Positions 34,001 to 42,795 of a DNA stretch of 53,179 nucleotides are shown here, piece after piece (position 1 is the stretch's first letter; each line of letters opens with the position of its first letter). Source of the DNA: an uncultured Verrucomicrobiales bacterium (GTDB taxonomy: Bacteria > Verrucomicrobiota > Verrucomicrobiia > Verrucomicrobiales > Akkermansiaceae); contig CALABM010000117.1 of assembly GCA_937885815.1 (NCBI GenBank), forward strand, positions 1 through 53,179, in the 5' to 3' direction. The notes under the pieces are model-generated. The model saw nothing but the letters and a program-made list of their open reading frames with translations. It had not been told where the DNA came from and made no database searches. The position numbers and the translations under genes were made by a program.

Positions 34001-37000
34001 AGTGGCTATATTTATGGCTCACTGACGGCCAATAATCTGAACCTTCATGATGGTGCCGGCGTATCCGGCACCGGTTACCTGAATGTCACCGGTGAAACTA
34101 CGCTGGGCGAGGGTGCTAAGCTCACGCTGACAGGCAGTCGGGAGATGAACCTCGGCACCCTGAATGGCTCCGGTACCTTGGAGCTGGGCGATGGTAATGC
34201 CACCGCCACCACATCCGTCACGGTTTCTTCCTTCAACGGCTCGCTGAATAGCAAGAGCGATGCCACCCTGAACGTCACCGGCGCCATGACGCTCACGAAG
34301 CAGTCCGCCAATGCCGGTACGCTTCAGGCCAATAGCCTGACCCTTTCCGAGGGCGCTGTGCTGAACAATAGCGGCACCATTGTGACGGAAACCGGGGTGA
34401 TTTCCCTGAATACCGGCTCCACCCTTGCTCTGACTGGCAGCTTGGATGGTTTGCAGTGCTCTGTCTCCGGCACCGGCACTCTGCAGGTGGGTGATGGTGA
34501 TGATGAAATCAGCACCACTGCTGATCTGAGTGAGTTCCGTGGCCTGCTTGATATCAAGTCCGATGGCTCCCTTACCACAACTACGACCACGCTGATAAGT
34601 GTTCAGACGGATGAGAACACGCTGGTAGCGGATTCTTTCATCGGCGGCAGTCTGACTACGCAGAATCTGGATATCGTTGGTAAGGTCAACCTGAGTGGCG
34701 AGGGGGCTGTGCTCGTGCAGGGAGCTACCAAGCTGGATAAGGACGCCTCACTTACCGTCTGGGGCAGCGAACTTATTAATTTAGGCGTTGTGAGCGGTAC
34801 CGGTGGCAGCTCTCTGGCCGTGGGGGCTACCGGTGCCACCACCAGCGCCGCGGCTACATCATTCAACTGCTCGGATTTGTATCTGGCGGGTGATACCACC
34901 TTCACCGTTTCCGGTGATTTTAATGCCAGCGTTGTGGACATGGGGGCCGAGGCCGGCGCAACACTCCACGTGCAGAATGGCGCTGTGAGCATGAACGAGA
35001 TTGGCAATGCCTATGGTTTGCAGACCGGCACGCTGATTCTGGGTGATGGCGAGCGCCTCATTGTGACCGAGGCTCAGGGGGATACGCCCGCCGTGACGGA
35101 GGCTGATACCATCGCCACAGTTGAATCCTTGAACCTTGCTTCCTTGGAACTCAAGGCGGATGCTACTCTGGCCATGGCCGGCAATGGTGATTTTAAGACC
35201 GGCTCACTCGCGATGGAAGCGGGCGCACTGCTGGATTTGACCACAAGTGGCCCGATTGTCGAGCTGGGCAAGGTAACCGGTAACGGTAAGATAGTGCTGG
35301 GGGCAGAAAGACGCGCTACGGCTTCCTCCTTTGAAAGTGATTTGGATATCGGTGCAGGGGCCACCATGACGGTTGACTCTTCATATACCGGTGCTCTGAA
35401 TATCGCAGACGGGGCTTCTCTGACCTTCACCAAAGGGGCGTACAGCAGCGTAACGCTGACCGGCGCGTCCACCAACCAGGGTACACTGACAGCCGGAAAA
35501 CTTATTCTTAAGAACGGCGCTACTCTGTCCGGTGACGGTTACTTGGTGAGTGTGAATAACATTGAACTGGAATCCGGTACAAGACTTAATCTGACCAATT
35601 CCAACAGGCCGGAAGGTTCCGTAATCGGTGGCTTTGAGCCTGATACGTTCGCCTTGAACACCATCAGCGGCAAGGGCGCATTCGTCATGTACGGCAGTAC
35701 CAAGGTGATGGTGGATGCCTTCTCTGGCTGCTTGGGCATGCGCACCGGTTCCACGCTGATCGTTGACGGCAAGACCACGCTCAGCGGCGTTGGTGCCGGC
35801 TATGGCACCTTGGTAACCCGTGAGCTCATCATTGCTGAGAAATCCGGTTTTGAGACTCACTACGAAAGTGCTATCCCCACCAGCTACGATTATGATGGTG
35901 AGAGCAGCAATCCCGCTGTGGCACTCACACTGAACCTTGAGGCCGGCTCCTATCTGCATATGTATAAGACCGGTATGCAGGACTTCCTCGACTCGATGAC
36001 GAATGCGTCCATCACGCTGAATACGGATTCTGTGTTCTATGGGCATGGCAACCTGCATATTGACCAAGGCATTCTGGATAAGTTTGCCCTGCTGGAGGGT
36101 AAAATTCAGGTATCCGGCATTCTCTCCTACGACAGTAACCTGGTTCTGACAGGCTGCGAAGGCTTGTTTGAAGGCGGCGTCACAGACCCGTCCACCGCTG
36201 AGGTGTACTCCGGTGATGCTTCCGGTGATATTGGCGGTGACAACACGGGTGGCGAGCGTCCGGAAGCCCAGGAGGTGACCGATGACGTGGCTGACGAAAT
36301 CGTGCAGGAGGAAATCAATGACGGCGTAGACCCCGGTCCCGACACCAGTCCCGATCCCGGCCCCGAAATTGATCCCGGTCCCGGCGAAGGCGGTGGCAGC
36401 GCTGGCGAGGTGATTGGTACTGTTGCTGATGCTACACTCATTGCGAGCGGTGTTGCCGGTATCGTTACCACCGGCCTTCAGGTCTATGGCAAGGTGAAGG
36501 CTGCCAAATACGCTGCAATTGTAACCGGAATTGGTATTACCGGCGGCGTGTTAACTAAAATCATCCTGACGGTGACCGAGGATGACGATGACGGCGATGA
36601 TGATGACGACGATGATGATGACAACAACGATGATGACAATCGCACATTCTCCATCATTGAAAGTGAAGAGCCGCTCACTATCATCAACTCCGCGATTGTA
36701 ACCGGCGACAGCAAAGTGCTTGATTCCATTGTAGAAAAGACCCGCGAACTGCAGGAAAGCGGTAAGCTGGAGGATTTTGGGGAATATATAATCTCTCTGG
36801 AGGGTAATACTGCGGTAGAAATCAAAGAGCAGCTTGCCGCTTGGTTCCCTGAGTTCAGCGAATTAACGGGTGGCGAGCTCTGCATTTCCGCTCCCGAGAC
36901 CACCATCACCGGCTCCGTAATACTGGGTGGTGATGACATTACCTTCAAGGGCTATTCGGATAGAGAAGAGGATTTGGCAAACTTTGATCTCATGGGCGAT

Positions 37001-38146
37001 AGCCTCACCTTCAATAGAGGCAGCGAAGCGAGAAGCACCAAGATTGTTGCCAAGGATACCTTACGTCTGCGTGCGTTTGATATCGATGTGCTTGAAGGTT
37101 CCATCCTCGCTGCCCCTGATGTGGATATCAAGGCTGAAACTCTGGAGGTATCCGGTGATTCCTACATTATATCCACACAGCAGGCCACTTTTGATATATC
37201 CGATTCGACTACGGTTACGGGCTCTACTGTATACCTTCGCGGCGTGACGGATGGCAGTACCCTCGGTGCGCTGGCTGCCAGAGAAGGTGCCCAGATTGTG
37301 CTGGATGGCAGCGCTTCATCAACAGTTGGCGCTAATTCCGTTCTGCTGGAGGATTCCAACATGACGGTGAAGAACATGAATGCTGTCGTTTCCGGTGGTA
37401 CCACAGTGCGCAATAACGCTACGCTGACGGTGGATAATGCTACCTACAGCACTAGTTCAATGGAGGTGGGCTCCGGAGCCGCTCTGATTAACAACAACGG
37501 CACAATCTCCAGCACAGTGGCCATTGTGCTGAACGATGGTTCAATTCAGGGCTCCGGTACCTTCTCCGCCATGACCATGGAACACGGCAAGCTGGTGGTG
37601 GGTAACTCTCCGGGCCTGCAGGTCTACACAGGTAACGTAGAGCTGAAAGAAGGCGATGTTATCTTCTCCCTGAGTAATTTCAATCAGTCCGCTACAGCGG
37701 AAACACAGGGATGGGACTCCGCGGCCTATTCTGTCATTGACATGAACGGGCATAACCTGACAATCAGTAAGGATGTAAGCTTTACCATTGAGATAGGTGG
37801 CGAAGCTCTCGATCTGCTGATGGCTCCCTCCACCGGTGAAACCGTAAGCTTCAGCTTGGAGCTTTTTCGCAATGTGGATTCATTGACGCTCAATGGTATA
37901 GAAATAGCGGATTTGATAGCAAACACGGAGTTTGTTATTACATCTGATGAGGAAGGGCTGCTGGATGGCCGCTATGCTTCATTTGCCGGTCTGAACATCA
38001 CAGAGAACATAACATCTGCCTTCTACACCGAGGAATATGGTAAGGTTGTACTGAATGTGACGATTGGCTCCGTCCCTGAGCCTTCTACGGCCACGCTTTC
38101 TCTGCTGGCTTTGGCTGCTCTGGCCGCACGCCGCCGCCGCAAATAA
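31031..38146 (+). CDS. Giant autotransporter-like surface protein (2371 aa) with PEP-CTERM tail
   Basis: Signal peptide (about 1-30), then about 1700 residues of repeating beta-solenoid sequence with recurring LSGTGxLVLGDGE-type units, as in autotransporter passengers. A Pro/Asp/Gly linker (DPGPDTSPDPGPEIDPGP, about 1770-1790) leads to a hydrophobic stretch of about 50 residues (LIASGVAGIVTTGLQVYG and YAAIVTGIGITGGVLTKIIL). An Asp-rich run (from about 1850) follows, then a second beta region. The last ~190 residues are shared with the gene at 40474 (VVGNSPGLQVY ... GWDSAAYSVIDM ... VTSDEEGLLDGRYA). The tail is VPEPSTATLSLL, a membrane helix and ARRRRK, a PEP-CTERM sorting signal for exosortase. 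No porin barrel is present. Probably an outer-surface adhesin or matrix protein; ligand unknown. Confidence 0.85.
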   Translation: MKLHLPLSLRHSVLTLLVTGVPYLAASASAENLSVTSGTGTGLVMMTAGNSEVVNLEMTDAQTLTGNSSNSTTIATRTLTLAEDAILSQTGKIVAEEIILEEGSWLDWRDSGTLESAAVSGGEGEATVAAPARISMAHGSTLSFLHELETNPKAVNLFADVTGNGQVGVGYFLSPAGYTNESPVNVTIEGALQAGDTQSEKRYNGLVVWRASTLTVGTGDWVKGTNSLVLSGDSVIDGTATLNMKYGRLKLTDGASLLVVGTFNYMEPGEGEADDDAYRRTVYLGSGAELTLATGSLTSFKAVDGVGKLILSTGAPEVFEIENDFTGSFKLESGRSLTVAGTTTLNGESSGTDGSVLITGTLSNNADAELSGVAVQTSDTVLGNWQLTLQNSDRLELGNICGDGSLVLNAATANATSVSNSHIHVGDASTFVLSNDEQVMNYLSLSGTGAVVLGNGERVNVAAWDTLVSSSDIDVSSLHVMSDASLELTNYGKISSLTVGDEGYVSIADGTLFSLNTVNSQGTIVLGNGRPGFNDVDTVVSVSQFAENSLVEIREDAKLQLGKDISLMGAFNIDGTLVGTSATIVKNTDFFGSGRLILDSVTINNIANVYINSSATIGKLINNGILSLGDDNLTNGERDVIFDLSGSGESYIIEGGSLNTRRDVSVITGNNILKLTWGSVILGGLDAGEIQLEQGILLRMADSCDLVADKVWETSGKGASLVLGSNSTVEGNQYTTQANITEVHNVFLTVCKDAELTVSALTLKGESYIDGRINGNILTYNGSATISGTGSASFTETLLIAQGLDELTVKNIRDINLGKVYGPTLGRGDLVLGDGESEGGFDTIVTAESMAAYHFVVNSDAKLTTQFLSLHGGTFTINGKVETDYIAPWFDTVNDSGFVTLDAADFEKITVAKGVKLYSNSELNLRNVSLSFGSVEQIDADKSWGTLSLGDGKLTDGLVDTTLSVSGAFDANVSIEEDAALTVANTANLNSGYIYGSLTANNLNLHDGAGVSGTGYLNVTGETTLGEGAKLTLTGSREMNLGTLNGSGTLELGDGNATATTSVTVSSFNGSLNSKSDATLNVTGAMTLTKQSANAGTLQANSLTLSEGAVLNNSGTIVTETGVISLNTGSTLALTGSLDGLQCSVSGTGTLQVGDGDDEISTTADLSEFRGLLDIKSDGSLTTTTTTLISVQTDENTLVADSFIGGSLTTQNLDIVGKVNLSGEGAVLVQGATKLDKDASLTVWGSELINLGVVSGTGGSSLAVGATGATTSAAATSFNCSDLYLAGDTTFTVSGDFNASVVDMGAEAGATLHVQNGAVSMNEIGNAYGLQTGTLILGDGERLIVTEAQGDTPAVTEADTIATVESLNLASLELKADATLAMAGNGDFKTGSLAMEAGALLDLTTSGPIVELGKVTGNGKIVLGAERRATASSFESDLDIGAGATMTVDSSYTGALNIADGASLTFTKGAYSSVTLTGASTNQGTLTAGKLILKNGATLSGDGYLVSVNNIELESGTRLNLTNSNRPEGSVIGGFEPDTFALNTISGKGAFVMYGSTKVMVDAFSGCLGMRTGSTLIVDGKTTLSGVGAGYGTLVTRELIIAEKSGFETHYESAIPTSYDYDGESSNPAVALTLNLEAGSYLHMYKTGMQDFLDSMTNASITLNTDSVFYGHGNLHIDQGILDKFALLEGKIQVSGILSYDSNLVLTGCEGLFEGGVTDPSTAEVYSGDASGDIGGDNTGGERPEAQEVTDDVADEIVQEEINDGVDPGPDTSPDPGPEIDPGPGEGGGSAGEVIGTVADATLIASGVAGIVTTGLQVYGKVKAAKYAAIVTGIGITGGVLTKIILTVTEDDDDGDDDDDDDDDNNDDDNRTFSIIESEEPLTIINSAIVTGDSKVLDSIVEKTRELQESGKLEDFGEYIISLEGNTAVEIKEQLAAWFPEFSELTGGELCISAPETTITGSVILGGDDITFKGYSDREEDLANFDLMGDSLTFNRGSEARSTKIVAKDTLRLRAFDIDVLEGSILAAPDVDIKAETLEVSGDSYIISTQQATFDISDSTTVTGSTVYLRGVTDGSTLGALAAREGAQIVLDGSASSTVGANSVLLEDSNMTVKNMNAVVSGGTTVRNNATLTVDNATYSTSSMEVGSGAALINNNGTISSTVAIVLNDGSIQGSGTFSAMTMEHGKLVVGNSPGLQVYTGNVELKEGDVIFSLSNFNQSATAETQGWDSAAYSVIDMNGHNLTISKDVSFTIEIGGEALDLLMAPSTGETVSFSLELFRNVDSLTLNGIEIADLIANTEFVITSDEEGLLDGRYASFAGLNITENITSAFYTEEYGKVVLNVTIGSVPEPSTATLSLLALAALAARRRRK
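36577..36642 (+). repeat. Asp/Asn codon microsatellite inside the giant gene
   Basis: A run of GAT/GAC/AAC codons encodes about 20 nearly uninterrupted Asp and Asn residues. It could bind calcium and is prone to slippage. Confidence 0.7.
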
Positions 38147-38167
38147 TACTTAGTATATAAATCATGA

Positions 38168-38198
38168 GCCGTAGCTCCACTCGGAGCTACGGCCTTTT
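38168..38198 (+). terminator. Terminator of the giant PEP-CTERM gene
   Basis: Stem GCCGTAGCTCC/GGAGCTACGGC (38168-38178 with 38183-38193), loop ACTC, then a T run. Confidence 0.88.
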
Positions 38199-38207
38199 CA
38201 ACAATCT

Positions 38208-38233
38208 CATTCTTTGTACAATTTGCCTTATCG
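38208..38233 (+). repeat. Copy of the hpt promoter segment, cut off by IS66
   Basis: 26 bases identical to 42781-42806, which hold the -10 (TACAAT) of hpt. Here the -35 is degraded and IS66 begins at 38233, so the promoter leads nowhere. Confidence 0.75.
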
Positions 38234-38258
38234 TAAGCATTCAACCAAAAGCCTTGTA
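38233..38258 (+). repeat. IS66 left terminal inverted repeat
   Basis: 26 bp, identical to the complement of 40307-40332. Confidence 0.92.
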
Positions 38259-38283
38259 GAGGGGGATGCGATAATGAGAACCT

Positions 38284-38637
38284 ATGTTCACATTACCGCA
38301 TAACACTATTGCCTATCTCTACAAGGAAGCCATCGACATGCGCCTGGGCATGTTCCGGTTATAAGGAGTCATCGCTCAGCAATTGAGCCAGCCCATGGCA
38401 AAGGGGGGCTTCTTTCTATTTGTCAACAAGCCTCGCACTCTGCTCAAGGCCGTCTGGTTTGACGGAACCGGTCTGTGCCTGTTCTGCAAGCGCCTTGAAC
38501 AAGGTCAGTCCAGCTGGCCTCAACCTGCTACAGTTAGTAATGGAGAATGGGTGCAAATCCAGCCTTCTGCCCTTTCTTTGCTGCTGGATGGAATCGAGCT
38601 GAAAAACTGCATGAAAAAAGCGTGGTATGAAGCGTAA
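38284..38637 (+). pseudogene. IS66 TnpB (Orf2), interrupted by a stop
   Basis: ATG 38284 begins MFTLPHNTIAYLYKEAIDMR and reads LGMFRL before an in-frame TAA at 38362-38364. The same frame then continues GVIAQQLSQPMAKGGFFLFV and PRTLLKAVWFDGTGLCLFCK to TAA 38637. This is the IS66 Orf2 pattern (DMRxG, DPMxGxLFVF, VLWWDxxGxxLFxKRL). Total 117 codons, the normal length. TnpB is an accessory protein of IS66 transposition with unclear role. A restart within the gene could still give the C-terminal part. Confidence 0.85.
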
Positions 38638-38738
38638 AATGATTGAAAAATCAACCATTTCAGTGTATAATCACGCGCGTGAGCGCCTCTGAAATCCAGC
38701 AACTAGAATTGCCCTTTTCCTCTGCGGATAAGGTGTAG

Positions 38739-40271
38739 ATGCTGGAGGATTCCAACCGGCATCTGGAAATAGAAAATGAGGCATTGAGGGAAGAAAATGC
38801 CATGCTTCGCCGGATGCTTTTCGGCAAGAAAAGCGAGAAACTCGTCCATGAAAACATCGGAATTGAGGAGGTGGATGAGGTCTCCGTTCCTGCACCTGAA
38901 AAGGCGGCAGAGGAAAAGGCTGGCAAACAGTCCAGCCCCGGAAAGAAGAAACGCCGCCTTTTTGCCACTATCACCAAAGAGATAGAGCAGCTGGTCATCC
39001 CGGAAGAGGTTCTGGAAAATCCATTGGCCTATACCCGTCTGCCGGAAAGCAGCGACCGGATTTCGCGCCGCCTGGAGTATGTGCCGGGGCATTTCGAATT
39101 GCACATTTTCCGTATGCCTGCCTTCGTCAAGAAGGGGCATCGAGGCAAATCCGGACAGGATGCCCCGATTCACGCCGCTACACCTCAGAGCATTCTGCCC
39201 GGTTCCAACATGGGCGCAAGCATCATAGCTCTGGCTTTACACAACAAATACAGCCTCCATCTGCCGCTTTACCGTCAGATAAAGGAGTTTGAACGCATCG
39301 GGCTGGAGGGCTTGAGCGAGGGAGTGCTCTGCAACTGGGTACGAGCAGCAGCCGATGCGCTGGACCCCCTCTGGAAAGCACAGCATGAGTTCATGTTGGA
39401 TTCTGCTGCCCCGCATATCGACGAAACGCCCATCCGCTGTCAGAAATCAGACAAGACCAACGGCTACATGTGGGCCATAAGCAGCGCTGATACCGGTTCC
39501 ACGCTCTACTACTGGCAGAACAGCCGTAGTGCAGACACCCTCGACTACCTGTTGCGCCACGGACAGCAGAAGGATGGTCGAGTTTATGAGGGAGCCATTC
39601 TGAGCGATGGTTATGGCGGATATGAGAGCAGGATGAAGAATCTGCCGGATGAACAGAGACCGCAGTGGCAGGTCTGCTGGGCACACGTGCGACGGAAGTT
39701 TGTGGAAGCCGCTGGCAACAGTAATGATCCCTGCTGGAGCATGAAGATGGTGGAACTCATCAGGCCACTATATACAATTGAGCGGACATTGAAAGAAAGT
39801 CAGGCGCCACCGGAGAGGAAACTGCAGGAGCGCATGGAAAAAACTCGCCCCATCGTAGAAGCCTTCTTCAAAGAACTCACTAACCGCAGCCTCGACACAC
39901 AAAATCCTCCACGCAATAAGCTGAAGGATGCGATAGACTATGCACTGAAAAGACGCAGCCAACTCAGCAGCTGGCTGGAGAATCCCTGCATACCCATTGA
40001 TAACAACCTGGTGGAGCGGGCCATTCGACCTGTAACGGTGGGGCGCAAGAACAGCCTGTTCATCGGCTCGCCTGATGCGGGGCAGAGCGCCGCCATCATC
40101 TATACGATGGTGGAGGAATGCAAACGCACCGGAACAGACTTTCAACGCTGGCTGATGGAAGTGCTGCGCCGTCTGCCGACCCACAGGGCAAGCGAAGGGT
40201 ATCTGACCCTTATGCCCGGAATACTCGAGCTCACCACAGCAGATAAGAGTGGTAAGAAAGTCAGCCTTTGA
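38739..40271 (+). CDS. IS66 transposase TnpC
   Basis: 510-aa DDE transposase. An N-terminal coiled-coil (HLEIENEALREENAMLRRML) and FGKKSEKL precede the catalytic domain. DETPIRC gives the first Asp, SDGYGGYE the second, and DNNLVERAIRPVTVGRKN the Glu. In the same frame upstream of ATG 38739, separated by a TAG, lie 19 codons from GTG 38679 (VSASEIQQLELPFSS) that look like the original N-terminus, so the protein is probably slightly shortened by a nonsense mutation. Cysteine ligands of a zinc-binding region are not evident. It may still be active, though TnpB is broken. Confidence 0.9.
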   Translation: MLEDSNRHLEIENEALREENAMLRRMLFGKKSEKLVHENIGIEEVDEVSVPAPEKAAEEKAGKQSSPGKKKRRLFATITKEIEQLVIPEEVLENPLAYTRLPESSDRISRRLEYVPGHFELHIFRMPAFVKKGHRGKSGQDAPIHAATPQSILPGSNMGASIIALALHNKYSLHLPLYRQIKEFERIGLEGLSEGVLCNWVRAAADALDPLWKAQHEFMLDSAAPHIDETPIRCQKSDKTNGYMWAISSADTGSTLYYWQNSRSADTLDYLLRHGQQKDGRVYEGAILSDGYGGYESRMKNLPDEQRPQWQVCWAHVRRKFVEAAGNSNDPCWSMKMVELIRPLYTIERTLKESQAPPERKLQERMEKTRPIVEAFFKELTNRSLDTQNPPRNKLKDAIDYALKRRSQLSSWLENPCIPIDNNLVERAIRPVTVGRKNSLFIGSPDAGQSAAIIYTMVEECKRTGTDFQRWLMEVLRRLPTHRASEGYLTLMPGILELTTADKSGKKVSL

Positions 40272-40306
40272 GAACCGGGCAAATTGATGCTTTCTCCAGG
40301 TCAATT

Positions 40307-40332
40307 ATACAAGGCTTTTGGTTGAATGCTTA
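40307..40332 (+). repeat. IS66 right terminal inverted repeat
   Basis: Complement of 38233-38258, 26 of 26 matches. Confidence 0.92.
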
Positions 40333-40473
40333 CGTTTATTGCGAGATAATGCTTCGAAATTTATTCATTTATGATTTTTTTTATGCTGTACAACGCGATT
40401 AATACTGTGTAGAATACGCGGCGCGAGCCATGCTAAGTTAGATTGGCGCTCATCTCTTATATAGAACACATAT

Positions 40474-42651
40474 ATGAAACCTCATCTTCCTGTTCGCTTA
40501 TTCCGTGCGGTCGCTCTTGTGCTGGCCGCTGCTCCTGCTGCTCTCTATGCAGACTACTCCGCACCTACAGAAATCGTTGTGCCGGATAGCTACACGAATT
40601 CTGTAGAATTAAGCGGTGCAGTTGATTTCGCTGCCCAGACGGAAGATACTGCATATCGCCTTACCGATGATGTTACCATGACCCCGAGCGCTACTTCTTT
40701 CTCCGGGGTGTCTTACCTGTACACGAGCGATTCTGCTGATAAGCTGGCTTCCATCGGCATGACTGAGCCGAGCGGTTCTACCACGGTGGGGGTATCAGTA
40801 TCCTCACAGTTAAGCTTTGACAGCTTGAAAGATGTAAGCTTTACCTCATTCACATCCGGCGGTCTATTTGGTGGCGCTGCTATGGTGAATGGCGCCGGTT
40901 CTCTCAATTTCAGCAATAACGAGGGCGTTAACTTCAGCAGTAACTCTGTTATTCATACAAGTCTGACTGCTTGTGCTGGTGGTGGTATCTGTATTGAAGG
41001 TGTTGCAAGCTTCCAAAATAACGGTGAAGTTATCTTCAACGCTAACACGGCGCAGTCCCTAGGTGGCGCTATCGGGTTGGATAGAAAGAGAAGCGCAACC
41101 GAAGATACTCACTTGGTAATCGACGGTAATGACACCGTGACATTCAGCGGCAACGAGACCAACAATCAGTTGGCTGGTATGGGTGGTGCTTTGTATAATA
41201 TTTTGGGCAACATGCAGGTGAATCATAATGGTGATGTGACGTTCAAATCCAATGCTGCCAGAGCTACATACATGGCTAATGGCGGTGCCATCTATTCTAC
41301 TGCTCATGGCGCTTCCGGGCTTACAGTTGAGCTTAGCTATAATGAGTCCCTTACCTTTGAGGGCAATCTGGCTCAGTCCGGCAATCTTAACGCTACTGAC
41401 GGCAATGCCTATGGTGGTGCTATTCTGGCTTACGGTACTGATTTGATTCTTAATGGTAATGGTAGCTTGACTTTCAAGGATAACAAGGCCTATACGACTA
41501 ATAGCAGCTGGGTTGCTCAGGGTGGTGCTATCTGTGTTGGCTTTGATGCTTCCCTTTCTATTCAGAATAACGGTACCGTTATTTTTGAGAATAACACGAC
41601 CCAGGCTGGCAGTACTGTAAAATACAACAGTATTTATGCCGATGACTCTTCTGTGCAGTACAATGGTACTGTTAAAACATATGAGCTGAATGTGGACATC
41701 TCCGCTCCGGAAGATGGCTCCGTTGAGTTCCGTGACTGCGTGTATATTGATGTTTCCCAGCATGAGTCTTCCTACTTCAACATGAACTCTATGTTCACGG
41801 ATGAGAGCGGTAAGAAGATTGCCCAGACGGGTGATATCATTTTCACCGGTGCTTATATGACCAGTGGTGACAAGACCTCCGAGTTTAAGGGGACAGCTAC
41901 TCTGAATGATGGCCGCCTGATTGTGAAGGATGGTGCCGTGCTGAAGGTTGATGACCTTGTAATTGCTGAGTCCGCCTCCGGCGAGAGCGCCCCCACCTTG
42001 GTGGTGGATAATGGTACTATCCAGGGTAGTATCACGGTAAATGGTGGCACGGTGAAGGGTAGTGGTACCCTTGGCTCTCTTACCATGAATGGTGGTGAGC
42101 TGGTGGTGGGTAACGCCCCCGGCGTACAGACTTACGAAGGCGATGTTGTGCTGAATGAGGTGGAGGTTACCTTCTCTCTGGCTGATTTTGATGCCGCTGC
42201 CACTGAGGACGCTCAGGGCTGGGATTCCGCTGCCTATTCTGTCATTGACATGCAGGGGCATAACCTGACAATCGGTGAGGACGTGACCTTCACCTTTGAG
42301 ATTGGCGGCGAGGCCCTGCGTCAATTGATGTCTCCCACCGGTGAGGAGGTTAGCTTTAATCTGGAGCTTTTCCGCAATGTGGATACCCTGACACTCAACG
42401 ATAAAACAATCGCTGATTTGATTGCTAACTCTGAGTTCGTTGTTACCTCCGATGAGGAAGGTCTGTTGGATGGCCGCTATGCCGCATATGCTGGTCAGAA
42501 CATCACGGAGCATGTAACATCTGCCTTCTACACCGACGAAGATGGCAAGGTGGTGCTGAATGTGACCATGACTACTGTTCCCGAGCCTACCACAGCCACT
42601 CTGAGCCTTCTGGCACTGGCTGCCTTGGCTGCACGCCGCCGCCGCAAGTAA
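40474..42651 (+). CDS. Chlamydial Pmp-like repeat surface protein with PEP-CTERM tail (725 aa)
   Basis: Signal peptide (about 1-27). Residues about 140-390 carry the paired motifs of chlamydial polymorphic membrane proteins. FxxN units (VIFNAN, VTFSGN, VTFKSN, LTFEGN, LTFKDN, VIFENN) alternate with GGA(I/L) units (GGAIGL, GGALYN, GGAIYS, GGAILA, GGAICV). This region forms a beta-helix. The last ~190 residues are the same anchor module as the giant protein (VVGNAPGVQTY ... GWDSAAYSVIDMQ ... VTSDEEGLLDGRYA), then VPEPTTATLSLL, a helix and ARRRRK. Chlamydial Pmps end in an autotransporter barrel; here that is replaced by a PEP-CTERM tail. Likely an adhesin; the ligand is unknown. It starts 141 nt after IS66. 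Confidence 0.85.
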   Translation: MKPHLPVRLFRAVALVLAAAPAALYADYSAPTEIVVPDSYTNSVELSGAVDFAAQTEDTAYRLTDDVTMTPSATSFSGVSYLYTSDSADKLASIGMTEPSGSTTVGVSVSSQLSFDSLKDVSFTSFTSGGLFGGAAMVNGAGSLNFSNNEGVNFSSNSVIHTSLTACAGGGICIEGVASFQNNGEVIFNANTAQSLGGAIGLDRKRSATEDTHLVIDGNDTVTFSGNETNNQLAGMGGALYNILGNMQVNHNGDVTFKSNAARATYMANGGAIYSTAHGASGLTVELSYNESLTFEGNLAQSGNLNATDGNAYGGAILAYGTDLILNGNGSLTFKDNKAYTTNSSWVAQGGAICVGFDASLSIQNNGTVIFENNTTQAGSTVKYNSIYADDSSVQYNGTVKTYELNVDISAPEDGSVEFRDCVYIDVSQHESSYFNMNSMFTDESGKKIAQTGDIIFTGAYMTSGDKTSEFKGTATLNDGRLIVKDGAVLKVDDLVIAESASGESAPTLVVDNGTIQGSITVNGGTVKGSGTLGSLTMNGGELVVGNAPGVQTYEGDVVLNEVEVTFSLADFDAAATEDAQGWDSAAYSVIDMQGHNLTIGEDVTFTFEIGGEALRQLMSPTGEEVSFNLELFRNVDTLTLNDKTIADLIANSEFVVTSDEEGLLDGRYAAYAGQNITEHVTSAFYTDEDGKVVLNVTMTTVPEPTTATLSLLALAALAARRRRK

Positions 42652-42673
42652 TACTTGCTAACATATAATCATG

Positions 42674-42707
42674 GGCCGTAGCTCCGCAAGGAGCTACGGC
42701 CTTTTTT
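42674..42707 (+). terminator. Terminator of the Pmp-like gene
   Basis: Perfect stem GGCCGTAGCTCC/GGAGCTACGGCC (42674-42685 with 42690-42701), loop GCAA, then T6. Confidence 0.92.
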
Positions 42708-42767
42708 ATATTTATGGTATACTTTGGGGGATTAGCCTTTGAATAGTCCGTTGCTGCAAGCTCGTGC

Positions 42768-42795
42768 TTGACAACAACCACATTCTTTGTACAAT
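42768..42795 (+). promoter_or_regulatory. Promoter of hpt
   Basis: Consensus TTGACA (42768-42773), 16-nt spacer, TACAAT (42790-42795). Its 3' half is duplicated at 38208-38233. Confidence 0.7.

Larger units (their letters stand above)
38233..40332 (+). mobile_element. IS66-family insertion sequence, degraded
   Basis: A 2100-bp element bounded by perfect 26-bp inverted repeats (38233-38258 and 40307-40332) that begin GTAAGC, as IS66 ends do. It carries tnpB (with a stop) and tnpC and no orf1/tnpA. The flanking octamers (38225-38232 GCCTTATC, 40333-40340 GTTTATTG) do not match, so the expected 8-bp target duplication is missing. It lies between two PEP-CTERM surface-protein genes. Confidence 0.92.

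Noticed and set aside
36577..36642. Repetitive GAT/GAC tract as a possible CRISPR or regulatory repeat
   Set aside because: In-frame simple codon repeat giving Asp/Asn; no spacers. No CRISPR array was seen anywhere in the window.
41059..42513. 484-codon minus-strand frame opposite the Pmp-like gene
   Set aside because: Reverse of repetitive Gly/Asn/Thr codons; the plus strand has signal peptide, repeats and sorting tail.
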